NCBI GenBank assembly: GCA_949319575.1
Contig: CASGHD010000035.1
Location: 1-64,000, forward strand
Source of the DNA: an uncultured Anaerolineales bacterium
GTDB taxonomy: Bacteria; Chloroflexota; Anaerolineae; Anaerolineales; Villigracilaceae
DNA: 64,000 nt
Direction of reading: 5' to 3'
The position numbers were made by a program, and so were the translations under genes. A model generated the notes under the pieces. The model ran no database searches, was not told where the DNA came from, and worked only from the letters and a program-made list of their open reading frames with translations. Positions 25,224 to 33,705 of this stretch are shown here, in pieces (within the stretch, counting starts at the first letter, position 1; every line of letters starts with the position of its first letter).

Positions 25224-27803
25224 ATGTCGTCACCCCTTGCCGATTTATTGGGAAAACATCTTCAGCGAACACACACCAGTGTAAATCGGCTGGCAATTCT
25301 TAGCGGCGTGCCGCAACGGACCATTGCCAACTGGCTTAATGGTTACGTTCGCAAACCTCATCAATGGCAATCCATTGCCAGGGTTGCCTTGGCGCTTCAT
25401 CTTACAAAGACTGAAACAAACGCGCTGCTATTTGCAGGCGGACATCCTCCATTATCTGAACTACTTTCTGGAGTCGTAATCCATTCAGACCGGACTATCC
25501 TAGAAAATTTCCAACTGCCAGATTCACATATACAGTATTCACCTTTCCTGGTCATCCCTGATCTTCAAACATTTGCGGGGCGATCCCTTGAGCTCGAAGA
25601 ACTCACGCGAACATTATCCAACGAAGGACGCGCAATCGTTTGTGGCGTCCGGGGCATGGGCGGGGTTGGAAAAACCACACTCGCTACACGCCTTGCTTAC
25701 CGGCTGCGCTCAGATTTTTCTGATGGCGTGCTATGGGCGCGGTTGGACACTTCGGATTCTCTTTCCATATTGAGCGCATTCGCGGAGGCGTACGGCAAGG
25801 ATGTAAGTTACTACAAAGATGTGGAAAGTAGGGCTTCTGTGGTAAGGAATCTGCTCGCAAGTAAACGCACTTTGATTATATTAGACAATGCTGAGACCAG
25901 CGAACAGGTGCGCCCCCTGCTTCCGCCTAGCGCAGGGACCTGCGCCGTACTTATAACGACGCGCCACGACCTATCCATATTAGATGGGTGCAAACAGAAA
26001 ATTCTAGAGCCCTTTGATGCCGTGAAAGGCGAGTCCGTCCAGCTTTTTGAACAATATCTGGGACAAGAGTTTGTTTTTGAGTATCGTGCATTTCTGGTGG
26101 AAATTTCAACAATCGTGGGTCATTTACCAATGGCGCTTGCAATTATCGCTGGATGGTTGGCAAATTCAATGTCTTATCGCCTCGAATCAAATTACGATTC
26201 TAATTCGGTTGTGCCATTGCTTGATTTGTTGCGAACTTCTAACGATCGCTTAAGTCTTCTGAAGCGCGACGATCAGGAAGTGCGTCTCTCGTTTGACATC
26301 AGTTATCTCGCGCTTTCAACTTTTCAGCAGGAGTTATTCTCAGTGCTTGGTATTTTTAGCGGGGAGGATTTCGGGCTGGAGGCTGTCGCTTACCTCGTTG
26401 ACAAGAGTCGCGCAGAGGTCGAGGCGGGATTAAATCGGCTGCGGTCTCTTTCCCTGATACAAGAGAGCCATGTTCAGCGATGGCGACTTCATCCGTTACT
26501 AAAAGATTATGCGCGTGAAAAATTGAACAGCTGTGATAGGTTAGGTTCAAGTGTGGAAAGATTTCTATTAATGTACAGACGGATAGCTCAAGGAGAGTGC
26601 AGCTTTGCCGGTTCTTTGGATACAGAATTGCCCAATATTCGTTTTGCCGTTGATCAAGCTTTTATGTTGCATCTATACCAGCCGCTTATCGAAACCGTAC
26701 AGCTAATTTTCCCAACACTATTTAATGGAGCGTGGTATCCACTTGGGCAGTCAGTGTTGGCGCAAGCGCTCAAGGCAGCGCGCGCGCTTGGGGACCGCAA
26801 GGCGGAAATTTATTTCATCAAGGGGCTTTCTCTTCTCCAACTAGGTTTGGGCAATACAAGAAGCGCGCAGGAGAATTTGGATAACTCTTTACGGCTTGCC
26901 CAGTCTGAGAACTACGAGGAAGATGTTGCCGATATATTAATCCAATTGGGGAAGCTTGAACATGACATAGGGCATCGAAGGCAAGCGCAAACCTATTTTA
27001 CGAGAAGCCTTGCCTTGGCCCGAAAAATAAAATCATCAAACTTGATTGGACGTAATCTTAACAACCTAGCTACCGGGCTAATGGCAGACGCCCGTTATGA
27101 AGAGGCAGAAAAAATGTTATGCGAGGCGCTTGGAATATCTCGCGTTCCAGAGAATGGAGTTTCAGCGCACAGAATCCTTACCAACCTGGGAGAAATTTTC
27201 TGGTGCTTGCGTGATATTGAACAAGCAAACGCCTTTTGGCAGGAAGCGCTGGCGCTGGCGCGTGCAGGAGCGTATCGCGCGGGTACTGCCGCGTTGTTGT
27301 CAAGTATTGCGGGATACCACGCAGTGCGCGAGGATTGGGTCGAGGCTATGAAACTTAGCGAGGACGCGATCCGATTGGCGATGGAAATTCAATCGCCACG
27401 CGTGGAAAGTATCGCGCGCAGTGAACTTGGAGACATCCTCCGCAAACAAAATAAACTTGACGCAGCCCTGGAGCAACTTATCAAGGCTGAACAATTGGCG
27501 ATTGAAGCAAATGATTTGGAAAGGCAGGGAATTGTCCTTCGTTATCAGGGCTTGCTATATTTCGACTATGGGAGACTTGAGCAGGCCAGCACAGCATTAA
27601 CTACCGCGCTGGAGGTTGCAAAGAAAATTGACCACCGAATGATGATCGCTGACACATACTCCCTGCAAGCAAAGGTATTGGTTGCGAGTGGAAGGCATGA
27701 AGACGCCAAATTGCTGGTCGGGGAAGGGCTGGGTATATATCAGAACTTGGGGCTTACACAACAAGCGGATGAATTGCTTACGTGGACGAAAACATTGACA
27801 TGA
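25224..27803 (+). CDS. STAND ATPase: N-terminal HTH, NB-ARC, C-terminal tetratricopeptide repeats
   Basis: 859 residues. Residues 1-80 form an Xre-like helix-turn-helix (LADLLGKHLQRTHTSVNRLAILSGVPQRTIANWLNG). An NB-ARC NTPase follows with Walker A GMGGVGKTTLATRLAY (about 148), Walker B RTLIILDNAE (about 215), sensor VLITTRHD, GxP-type HLPMALAIIAGWL and a winged-helix region (LSFDISYLALSTFQQELFSVLGIF). From about 500 to the end are some eight TPR hairpins (ALGDRKAEIYFIKGLSLLQLGLGNTRSAQENLDNSL and so on). This is an inactive-until-triggered signalling ATPase, probably a DNA-binding regulator because it has no nuclease, TIR or protease effector. It is divergent from secreted lipoprotein genes, its possible targets. 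AT-richer than its neighbours. Confidence 0.9.
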   Translation: MSSPLADLLGKHLQRTHTSVNRLAILSGVPQRTIANWLNGYVRKPHQWQSIARVALALHLTKTETNALLFAGGHPPLSELLSGVVIHSDRTILENFQLPDSHIQYSPFLVIPDLQTFAGRSLELEELTRTLSNEGRAIVCGVRGMGGVGKTTLATRLAYRLRSDFSDGVLWARLDTSDSLSILSAFAEAYGKDVSYYKDVESRASVVRNLLASKRTLIILDNAETSEQVRPLLPPSAGTCAVLITTRHDLSILDGCKQKILEPFDAVKGESVQLFEQYLGQEFVFEYRAFLVEISTIVGHLPMALAIIAGWLANSMSYRLESNYDSNSVVPLLDLLRTSNDRLSLLKRDDQEVRLSFDISYLALSTFQQELFSVLGIFSGEDFGLEAVAYLVDKSRAEVEAGLNRLRSLSLIQESHVQRWRLHPLLKDYAREKLNSCDRLGSSVERFLLMYRRIAQGECSFAGSLDTELPNIRFAVDQAFMLHLYQPLIETVQLIFPTLFNGAWYPLGQSVLAQALKAARALGDRKAEIYFIKGLSLLQLGLGNTRSAQENLDNSLRLAQSENYEEDVADILIQLGKLEHDIGHRRQAQTYFTRSLALARKIKSSNLIGRNLNNLATGLMADARYEEAEKMLCEALGISRVPENGVSAHRILTNLGEIFWCLRDIEQANAFWQEALALARAGAYRAGTAALLSSIAGYHAVREDWVEAMKLSEDAIRLAMEIQSPRVESIARSELGDILRKQNKLDAALEQLIKAEQLAIEANDLERQGIVLRYQGLLYFDYGRLEQASTALTTALEVAKKIDHRMMIADTYSLQAKVLVASGRHEDAKLLVGEGLGIYQNLGLTQQADELLTWTKTLT

Positions 27804-27868
27804 TAAGTTCATCTCAAAAAACAGATGAAGTAACGTCTAATATCGAGCAGGTTGATTCCAGAATTTCG

Positions 27869-28300
27869 TTATTCCTCGCTTCTGCCAAACTCATACATCA
27901 CCGTTTCCTCCTCCGAAATCCTCCCGCCAACAGATTTATACAGCCCATTCGCGGCGACATTGTTCTTGTCGGTCAATGCCCATGCGTTGACGCAACCGAG
28001 GCTTTCCCCCAAGTTCAACATTTCATTCAAGATCGCTTTGCCGATTCCCTTGCCCTGATACGAGTCAGCAACGCCGACTTCGTTGATCCACAATTCGGGC
28101 GGTTTATCGGGGTGGATGTAGTGAACGGCGGATGCAAACCCAATGATAACGTCATTGTCCAGCGCGACGACGATGTGATGACGCGGGTCTGCGAGAAATT
28201 CGCGCGCGAAAGATTCGTCCACGGGGTTGTCGAAGACATCGTCCGCGGCAGTGAGCAAAAGAGGAAGATCGAAAATGGATAAAACTTTTATGGCGAACAT
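27869..28300 (-). CDS. GNAT family N-acetyltransferase, AAC(3)-I-like
   Basis: 143 residues with a full GNAT core: HHIVVALDNDVIIGFASAVHYIHPDKPPELWINEVGVADSYQGKGIGKAILNEML, where QGKGIG binds the acetyl-CoA pyrophosphate, followed by VNAWALTDKNNVAANGLYKSVGG. The pattern LWINEVGV..SYQGKGIG is close to aminoglycoside 3-N-acetyltransferase I-type enzymes, but relatives acetylate many amines, so substrate is open. Convergent with the NB-ARC/TPR gene and followed upstream by a palindromic repeat (28337-28483). Confidence 0.87.
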   Translation of the reverse strand: MFAIKVLSIFDLPLLLTAADDVFDNPVDESFAREFLADPRHHIVVALDNDVIIGFASAVHYIHPDKPPELWINEVGVADSYQGKGIGKAILNEMLNLGESLGCVNAWALTDKNNVAANGLYKSVGGRISEEETVMYEFGRSEE

Positions 28301-28336
28301 GCGATTTACAATTTGCTACTGAACATCGCGTCAAAT

Positions 28337-28483
28337 AATGTCGTTGCGAGCCGCCGCTCGGTTATTGAGCTTGTCGAGACACTTGGTTTTTGGCGGCGAA
28401 GCAATCTCATTTTCAACAGAACTTCTCTCAAAACAGGGGATTGCTTCGTCGGGAAGAGCAAAACCCCTCCTCGCAACGACATT
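28337..28483. repeat. palindromic intergenic element P1 (GTCGTTGCGAG type)
   Basis: Perfect 14-bp terminal arms, AATGTCGTTGCGAG at 28337-28350 and its complement at 28470-28483. Inside, GCGAAGCAATC and GATTGCTTCGTC make a second dyad. It fills the gap between the acetyltransferase and aldo/keto reductase genes. Confidence 0.88.
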
Positions 28484-28498
28484 TGTACGGTGAGAAAT

Positions 28499-29434
28499 TT
28501 ACAACAACTCTTTTATCTCATCCAACTCTTCGTCCGATAATTTCCAACCCACCGTCGCCGCGTTAGCGGATACTTGCTCGGGCGTCGTCGCGCCCGCTAT
28601 CACGCTGGGAATCTGCTGGTGGCTGAGCAACCAACTAAAAGCGAGGTCGTGAAGCGTGCGTCCGCGTGAGTCGGCAAAAGCGCGGAGTTTGTCCAGCTTG
28701 TCGAAGTTCGCATCGGTGAGTCGATTCTTCACGTATGGGCTGAACTCGCCGCGCGATCCCGCAGGAGGCGGTTCGCCGCGCGTGTATTTTCCAGTGAGCA
28801 GACCGCCCGCGAGCGGGAAGTACGGCAAGATGCCAACGTTCGACCACGCGCAATAGGGCAGGAGTTCGCGCTCCGCGTCGCGCTCGAACATGTTGTAGTG
28901 CGTTTGGATCGTGACGAAATGTTCCCAGCCCATCATCTCGGCGAACGTGTTGCAGTGCGCCAACTGCCACGCCGAAAATTGACTCGTTCCGATGTAACGG
29001 ATTTTCCCCGCGCGGACGAGATCGTCGAGCGCGCGCATCATCTCGGCGACGGGAACCGATTCATCCCACGCGTGAATTTGATACAGATCAATGTGATCGG
29101 TCCTCAGCCGCCGCAGACTCGCCTCGACCGCGTTCATAATGTGATAACGCGACGCGCCTACATCGTTTGGACCCTCGCCCATTTTGAAACGTCCTTTTGT
29201 GGCAAGGACTACTTTATCTCTTTGCCCCTCCAACGCCGCGCCGAGAAATTCCTCCGATGTGCCATTCGGGTTGCCGTACACATTCGCCGTATCGAAAAAG
29301 TTTATCCCCTCCTCCAACGCGCGCTGAACGATGGCTTTCGTGCCAGTCGCGTCCACCTTGCCGCCAAATTGATTGCATCCGATTCCAATAGCGGATACTT
29401 TCACGCCTGCGCGTCCGAGATTGCGATATTCCAT
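28499..29434 (-). CDS. aldo/keto reductase
   Basis: 311 residues, standard for the family. N-terminal MEYRNLGRAGVKVSAIGIGCNQFGG, catalytic Asp/Tyr in INFFDTANVYGNPNGTSEEFLGAALEG, Lys in KVVLATKGRF, His in DHIDLYQIHAWD, and the NADPH-binding C-terminal part LSHQQIPSVIAGATTPEQVSANA. Such enzymes reduce aldehydes and ketones with NADPH in the cytoplasm; the substrate is unknown. AGAGGAAAA precedes the ATG. Stands alone on the minus strand. Confidence 0.93.
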   Translation of the reverse strand: MEYRNLGRAGVKVSAIGIGCNQFGGKVDATGTKAIVQRALEEGINFFDTANVYGNPNGTSEEFLGAALEGQRDKVVLATKGRFKMGEGPNDVGASRYHIMNAVEASLRRLRTDHIDLYQIHAWDESVPVAEMMRALDDLVRAGKIRYIGTSQFSAWQLAHCNTFAEMMGWEHFVTIQTHYNMFERDAERELLPYCAWSNVGILPYFPLAGGLLTGKYTRGEPPPAGSRGEFSPYVKNRLTDANFDKLDKLRAFADSRGRTLHDLAFSWLLSHQQIPSVIAGATTPEQVSANAATVGWKLSDEELDEIKELL

Positions 29435-29490
29435 TTGTTGTTTTCCTCTTTTGCATCAATTACTGATGTTGCTCAGTTGACATAGTAACG

Positions 29491-29566
29491 CGAGATTTAT
29501 CTCGCTTTTCAGACGCGTCTTGGGCAGAGGCGACATGAATGCCTGTCCTGAGTTTATCGAGGGGTC
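29491..29566. repeat. small palindromes P10/P12 in intergenic gap
   Basis: GCGAGAT/ATCTCGC with a 2-nt loop followed by TTTT (29491-29511), and 30 nt further a GTCCTGAGTTTATCGAGG segment resembling the one found inside the PD-(D/E)XK gene (37648-37670). Nothing else is seen in the 177-nt gap. Confidence 0.55.
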
Positions 29567-29611
29567 GCATTACGGAAATCAATGTAGCCCATTCTGCCTA
29601 TCGTCAATCAA

Positions 29612-30154
29612 TTATAGTCTTTCCAGCCAAGTTTCCACTTCGCGTGGATGTTTGAAATGGATCAATGTCAAATGGCGATGTGCTGGCAAAGCCAGCAGCA
29701 TGGGATACTCGCGCTTTCGTCTCCAAAAGGTTTTGAACAGCCACTTGAAAAGTGATTCGTCCGACCAAATCTTGAAGTGCCACCAGAGTTTTTCGCGGTT
29801 GCCGTTCCATAATTCCTCTTGATACCACCAGCGATTGAAGGTTCGGCGCGTGAGTTGCCGCAGAACAAGGAGGAATGGATAATCGAGCCAGATGACCGCT
29901 TCGGCTTTTGTCCACACCAGATCGCGGGTGACGCTGTAATTCCCCGCGACGATCCACCGTTCAGCCTGCGTCGCCGCGCGGACGCGTTCGCGGAACACGT
30001 CGAGTGGAGCCTCCTGCCAGTTGGGCTCCCAATGCAATGCGTCAAGTTCGATGAAATCGTAGCCCAATTTGCCCGCGAGGTTTTTCGCAAGCGTGGATTT
30101 GCCCGAACTCGTTGTGCCGATGACGACGATGCGATGAAATGGGAATTGAGGCAT
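29612..30154 (-). CDS. P-loop nucleoside/adenylate kinase-like protein
   Basis: 180 residues. Walker A near the N terminus, IVVIGTTSSGKSTLAKNLAGKL, then FIELDALHWEPNWQEAP, RWIVAGNYS and AVIWLDYPFLLVLRQLTRRTFNRWW. This is the pattern of the 'topology modulation'/FlaR-like adenylate-kinase relatives, small cytoplasmic P-loop proteins whose substrate is not established. The C-terminal half is unusually rich in Trp and basic residues. The 5' flank is the nested inverted repeat at 30167-30389, and no clear ribosome-binding site is present. Confidence 0.8.
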   Translation of the reverse strand: MPQFPFHRIVVIGTTSSGKSTLAKNLAGKLGYDFIELDALHWEPNWQEAPLDVFRERVRAATQAERWIVAGNYSVTRDLVWTKAEAVIWLDYPFLLVLRQLTRRTFNRWWYQEELWNGNREKLWWHFKIWSDESLFKWLFKTFWRRKREYPMLLALPAHRHLTLIHFKHPREVETWLERL

Positions 30155-30166
30155 AAAGGCTTTTAA

Positions 30167-30389
30167 ACCGCGAAGGACGCTAAGACCGCTAAGAGACTGT
30201 TTCTTAAGTCTGTGTCATCTTCTTTTTGTACACGGATTTCACGGACATCACGGAGAAAAACCATTTTTTAAATGCTCTTTTCCGTGAATTTCAGTGTAAT
30301 CCGTGCCGTCCGTGTCAAAAAAAGTAGTTAAGAAACACTCTATAAGAAAAGATTCTTGATTTCTTTGCGCCCTTCGCGCGCTTAGCGGT
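30167..30389. repeat. nested nonamer-phased inverted repeat N5
   Basis: Three concentric dyads. Outer arms, 30167-30193 and 30363-30389, are each three 9-mers of the CGCnAAG type (ACCGCGAAG first). Middle arms are GTTTCTTAA at 30199-30207 and its exact complement at 30327-30335. Inner arms are CACGGAT-type 9-mers at 30230-30256 (ACACGGATT first) and 30281-30315. It fills the 243-nt gap between the PHP gene and the P-loop gene. Confidence 0.85.
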
Positions 30390-30397
30390 AATTTTTT

Positions 30398-31459
30398 TTA
30401 TCTCACATATATGGGATTACTAAATATCCAGCCGCGTTTTCTGCCGAGGTAGTTACGATACGCTTCCACGCGGTAGACTCCCGCTTCGTTCACATTATGC
30501 GTGGCGGCGTAGGAATTTTTCCACACGCCGATTCGTTGACCATCTTTGAGGAGGTGAATCTCCGCCGCAGATGGAACGTGCGCGTGCAACGTCACGCCGC
30601 CTTTGACGGAAATCTCCTCGCCCATGATCGCGGACTGTTCGAGTCCCTTCGCTTTGAAGGCGAACCCTTTTGTTGGAGCGGGCAGATCATAGGCGACGAA
30701 GCATCGTCCTGCCGCGAGCGCGTCGTAGATCATTTTCTTGTCAGTGGGAACATCGCCTGTCAACGGTTGTGGAATAAAAACATGCGTGTTGATGGTTTTG
30801 AAGTGAAACTCATACGGGAAGATCACGCGGCGCAAGGGTCCCATGTTCATGTGAAGCGCGTGCGCGTCTGAGCCGCCGATGGCAACGACGGGACGCCCAT
30901 GCGAGAGTAATTCATCCCAGCGATTCAGTGTTTCAAGAATCGGGTGGTAGCCGATGAACTGCGGGAAGAACGCGTAAAACAATCCGTGCAATTTGGTTGG
31001 GACAACGGTCTTGAGTTCGCTCAATCCATTCCACAGTTCGATGCCCGTGTAGTTTTGCACATCCCAGTCCTCCCATGAAATATCGGTCTCTCTGAAAGCA
31101 GGCGCTTCGGGGTCTTTGGGGTGGGCGATGAAACAAATCCCTCCCGCATCGCGCACGCCGTTGATGAGCGTCTGCGGATTTTCGGCGAGCGTGGAGAGGT
31201 CGCGGTCCGCGTTGAAGATGAGGAGGTGATTCTTTTGGGGAACGCGGGCTTGGTCGTGGACTTCCTGTCCAACGAGAAGCAGGACTCCCTGTCGGTTGAG
31301 ACGGTAGTATCCTTCCACGCCGCGGACTAGCACGTTGTGATCCGTCACGATGACGGCATCCACGCCGGTTTGAATCGCGGCGTTGGCAATATCCTTGTGC
31401 GTGCCGCTCCCGTCGGAGTAGCGCGTGTGCATGTGTAAGTTGACGATTATCTCGTGCAT
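30398..31459 (-). CDS. PHP-domain metal-dependent phosphoesterase-like protein
   Basis: 353 residues. The PHP metal-binding motifs are in order: NLHMHTRYSDGSGTHKDIANAAIQTGVDAVIVTDHNVL (HxH and TDHN, residues 8-43), LLVGQEVHD, CFIAHP and GGSDAHALH. The C-terminal 110 residues form a beta-rich domain (GVTLHAHVPSAAEIHLLKDGQRIGVWKN; YRVEAYRNY). PHP proteins hydrolyse phosphoesters using a trinuclear metal centre; substrate unknown. It is divergent from secG with a palindrome between them. Confidence 0.88.
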   Translation of the reverse strand: MHEIIVNLHMHTRYSDGSGTHKDIANAAIQTGVDAVIVTDHNVLVRGVEGYYRLNRQGVLLLVGQEVHDQARVPQKNHLLIFNADRDLSTLAENPQTLINGVRDAGGICFIAHPKDPEAPAFRETDISWEDWDVQNYTGIELWNGLSELKTVVPTKLHGLFYAFFPQFIGYHPILETLNRWDELLSHGRPVVAIGGSDAHALHMNMGPLRRVIFPYEFHFKTINTHVFIPQPLTGDVPTDKKMIYDALAAGRCFVAYDLPAPTKGFAFKAKGLEQSAIMGEEISVKGGVTLHAHVPSAAEIHLLKDGQRIGVWKNSYAATHNVNEAGVYRVEAYRNYLGRKRGWIFSNPIYVR

Positions 31460-31475
31460 GAAGCCTCATAGCGCC

Positions 31476-31508
31476 ACCCTTGCGAAGGATCAAAACCTTC
31501 GCAAGGGT
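31476..31508. repeat. perfect palindrome P5
   Basis: 13-bp arms ACCCTTGCGAAGG and its exact complement with a 7-nt loop, located in the divergent PHP/secG intergenic region just upstream of the secG promoter. Confidence 0.85.
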
Positions 31509-31521
31509 TCAAGTCCTCGGT

Positions 31522-31551
31522 TTGACGTATTTTCCGCCCAGCGGGTATAAT
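31522..31551 (+). promoter_or_regulatory. sigma-70-type promoter of secG
   Basis: TTGACG at 31522-31527 and TATAAT at 31546-31551 with an 18-nt spacer, about 31 nt upstream of the ATG; one of the best consensus promoters in the window. Confidence 0.75.
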
Positions 31552-31582
31552 GACCCCGCTTAATAAAAGGAGGCAGTATTTC

Positions 31583-31804
31583 ATGGAAGTATATTTGGAC
31601 TATGCGCTGATTATAATCTCAGTGCTTCTGATCACCAGCGTCATTCTGCAGAGCAAGGGCGCGGGGCTGGGCGGGCTCACTGGCGCCGACGTGGGGAGCG
31701 TGTACACCGCTCGTCGTGGTATCGAGCGCACGCTGTTCTGGGTCACGATCGTGTTGAGCGTTATTTTCTTCGGGCTTGTGATCGCGTTGTTGATCATATC
31801 GTAA
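31583..31804 (+). CDS. secG: preprotein translocase subunit SecG
   Basis: 73 residues with two membrane helices (about 5-22 and 48-70) joined by the typical SecG loop, VILQSKGAGLGGLTGADVGSVYTARRGIERTLFW. SecG binds SecYE and assists protein export across the membrane. ATG at 31583 follows AAAGGAGG with 10-nt spacing; an in-frame ATG at 31550 lies on the promoter and is rejected. The solute-binding protein gene follows after 99 nt. Confidence 0.95.
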   Translation: MEVYLDYALIIISVLLITSVILQSKGAGLGGLTGADVGSVYTARRGIERTLFWVTIVLSVIFFGLVIALLIIS

Positions 31805-31903
31805 GCAAACCTCCATTCTCACAAAGGGCCCGTTTGAATCCGCGCGGCATAAAACGCGGGGTAGAACGAGCCTTTCTTTTTGTATGACTAAATTTCCCCG
31901 AGC

Positions 31904-33601
31904 ATGAAACAATTACGCTGGCAAATCCTGGTGGTACTTGTCACCCTGGCGATTGCGGCTGTATTGCTGTTTAACCAGCAAATACAGGATACGTCTGTAG
32001 GCGGACCGATCGTTTCGCAACCGGAACAGGGAGGCGTTTACACCGAGGCGCTGGTTGGGTCGCTGGGACGGCTGAACCCGTTGCTGGACTGGAACAACTC
32101 CGCCGACCGCGACGTGAACCGGCTGATCTTCAGCGGGCTTGTTCGTTTCGACGAGCACGGCATTCCTCGCGCCGATCTGGCGGAGGCTTGGGGTGTTGCG
32201 CCGGACGGGACCGTCTACAACTTTACGATCCGCGCGAATGCGGCTTGGCACGATGGAACGCCGGTCACCAGCGACGACGTGCTCTTCACGATCGACCGTA
32301 TGAAAAGCGCGGGGTCGCTCGTGCCACAGGATATCAAGGATCTTTGGGGGCGCATCGAAGTTACCAAACTCAACGAAAAAAATCTCAAATTCACGCTCCC
32401 TGAACCGTTTGTGCCTTTCATGGATTATCTGACGTTCGGGGTTTTGCCAAAGCATTTGCTCGAAACCGTTCCAGTGGAACAGTTACCCGACGCGCAATTC
32501 AACATCCAGCCGGTTGGCACGGGACCCTACAAGTTCGATCACCTCATCGTGGAGGACAATCAGATCACCGGTGTTGTGCTCACGATCAACGAAAAATATT
32601 ACGACGCCGCGCCCTACATCGAGCAGGTGGTATTCCGTTATTACGAAACATCCGCCGACGCATTGGACGCCTACAACCAGGGCGATGTGCTGGCGGTGAG
32701 CCGTCTTTCAGGCGATGCGTTACAAGGCGCGTTAGAAGAACCGAACCTTGCGGTGTACACCAGCCAACTGCCGCAGATGAGTTTCGTGCTTTTCAACCTC
32801 AACAACCCCGAGGTGGCATTTTTACAGGATGCAAAAGTGCGGCGCGCGTTGATGCTGGGGTTGAATCGCTCTTTCATCGTCAACAAGTTTCTACAGGGAC
32901 AGGCGATCATCGCCCACAGCCCGATCCTGCCGAGTTCGTGGGCATTTTTTGACGGCACCGACCATTTCGATTACGATCCCGAAACAGCCGCTTCCATCCT
33001 CAAAGCCGAGGGGTATACCATACCCGCCGGCGGAGGCGATGCGCGTTCGAAGGACGGCGTGTCGATGAAGTTCACGATGCTTCACCCAGACGACGCGCTT
33101 CATACCCAAATTGCCGAGGCGATTCAAAACCAATGGGCAAAGATCGGCGTCCGTGTGGATTTGCAAGCGATGCCTTACGACCAACTCGTCTTGAACTCGC
33201 TCGCTTCACGCGCCTATCAATCTGCTCTTGTGGACCTCAACCTTTCACGCACCCCCGACCCCGACCCGTACCCATTCTGGCACCAAGCCGAAGCCGCCAG
33301 CGGACAAAACTACTCCGGCTGGGATAATCGCCCAGCCAGCGAATATCTCGAGCAGGCCCGCGTCACCGCTGATTATTCATTGCGCACGCGTTTGTATCGC
33401 AACTTTCAGGTGATCTTTGCAAAGGAACTACCCGCATTGCCGCTGTATATCCCTGTTTACTCTTATGGCGTAGACGCGCAAGTGCAAGGCGTGCAAGTCG
33501 CTCCGTTGTACGATCCCAGTGACCGCTTTGCGACCTTCACCCAATGGTTCTTGCTGACCCGCCGCGCGTTGCAAGCGGAGACAGAAACGCCCTCGCCGTA
33601 A
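31904..33601 (+). CDS. extracellular solute-binding protein, oligopeptide ABC transporter family 5
   Basis: 565 residues. An N-terminal hydrophobic segment (about 6-25) with no lipobox cysteine anchors or exports the protein. The mature part is an SBP_bac_5 domain: GGVYTEALVGSLGRLNPLLDWNNSADRDVNRLIFSGLVRFDEHG, DLAEAWGVAPDGTVYNFTIRANAAWHDGTPVTSDDVLFTIDRM, IQPVGTGPYKF and KVRRALMLGLNRSFIVNKFL. These proteins capture peptides or other solutes for ABC importers. No permease or ATPase genes are adjacent, so it is an orphan unless they are elsewhere. GC content is typical of the surroundings. Confidence 0.9.
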   Translation: MKQLRWQILVVLVTLAIAAVLLFNQQIQDTSVGGPIVSQPEQGGVYTEALVGSLGRLNPLLDWNNSADRDVNRLIFSGLVRFDEHGIPRADLAEAWGVAPDGTVYNFTIRANAAWHDGTPVTSDDVLFTIDRMKSAGSLVPQDIKDLWGRIEVTKLNEKNLKFTLPEPFVPFMDYLTFGVLPKHLLETVPVEQLPDAQFNIQPVGTGPYKFDHLIVEDNQITGVVLTINEKYYDAAPYIEQVVFRYYETSADALDAYNQGDVLAVSRLSGDALQGALEEPNLAVYTSQLPQMSFVLFNLNNPEVAFLQDAKVRRALMLGLNRSFIVNKFLQGQAIIAHSPILPSSWAFFDGTDHFDYDPETAASILKAEGYTIPAGGGDARSKDGVSMKFTMLHPDDALHTQIAEAIQNQWAKIGVRVDLQAMPYDQLVLNSLASRAYQSALVDLNLSRTPDPDPYPFWHQAEAASGQNYSGWDNRPASEYLEQARVTADYSLRTRLYRNFQVIFAKELPALPLYIPVYSYGVDAQVQGVQVAPLYDPSDRFATFTQWFLLTRRALQAETETPSP

Positions 33602-33605
33602 CTAC

Positions 33606-33680
33606 CCGTTCCGCAAAGTTCACTTTGCGCTCGTGGGTTTCATAAAACAGACAAATCGCAAGATAAATCTTGCGGTACGG
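33606..33680. repeat. cloverleaf-like palindrome P6
   Basis: Outer arms CCGTTCCGCAA and TTGCGGTACGG (one mismatch) enclose two small hairpins, GCAAAG/CTTTGC and CGCAAGAT/ATCTTGCG, giving a three-way-junction shape. It lies between the solute-binding protein and the M20 peptidase genes. Confidence 0.7.
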
Positions 33681-33705
33681 ATTCTAGATTAACTTGGAGA
33701 ACACC

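Noticed and set aside
25224-27803. Avs-type anti-phage STAND protein
   Set aside because: Avs proteins carry N-terminal nuclease or similar effectors; this one has a helix-turn-helix instead and no effector, and no defence genes are adjacent.
29491-29511. Rho-independent terminator for the aldo/keto reductase or P-loop gene
   Set aside because: The T-run follows the stem on the plus strand, but both flanking genes are on the minus strand, where no T-run follows.
31550-31582. Upstream extension of SecG from the ATG at 31550
   Set aside because: That ATG overlaps the TATAAT of the promoter, the extension is not SecG-like, and the ATG at 31583 has AAAGGAGG.
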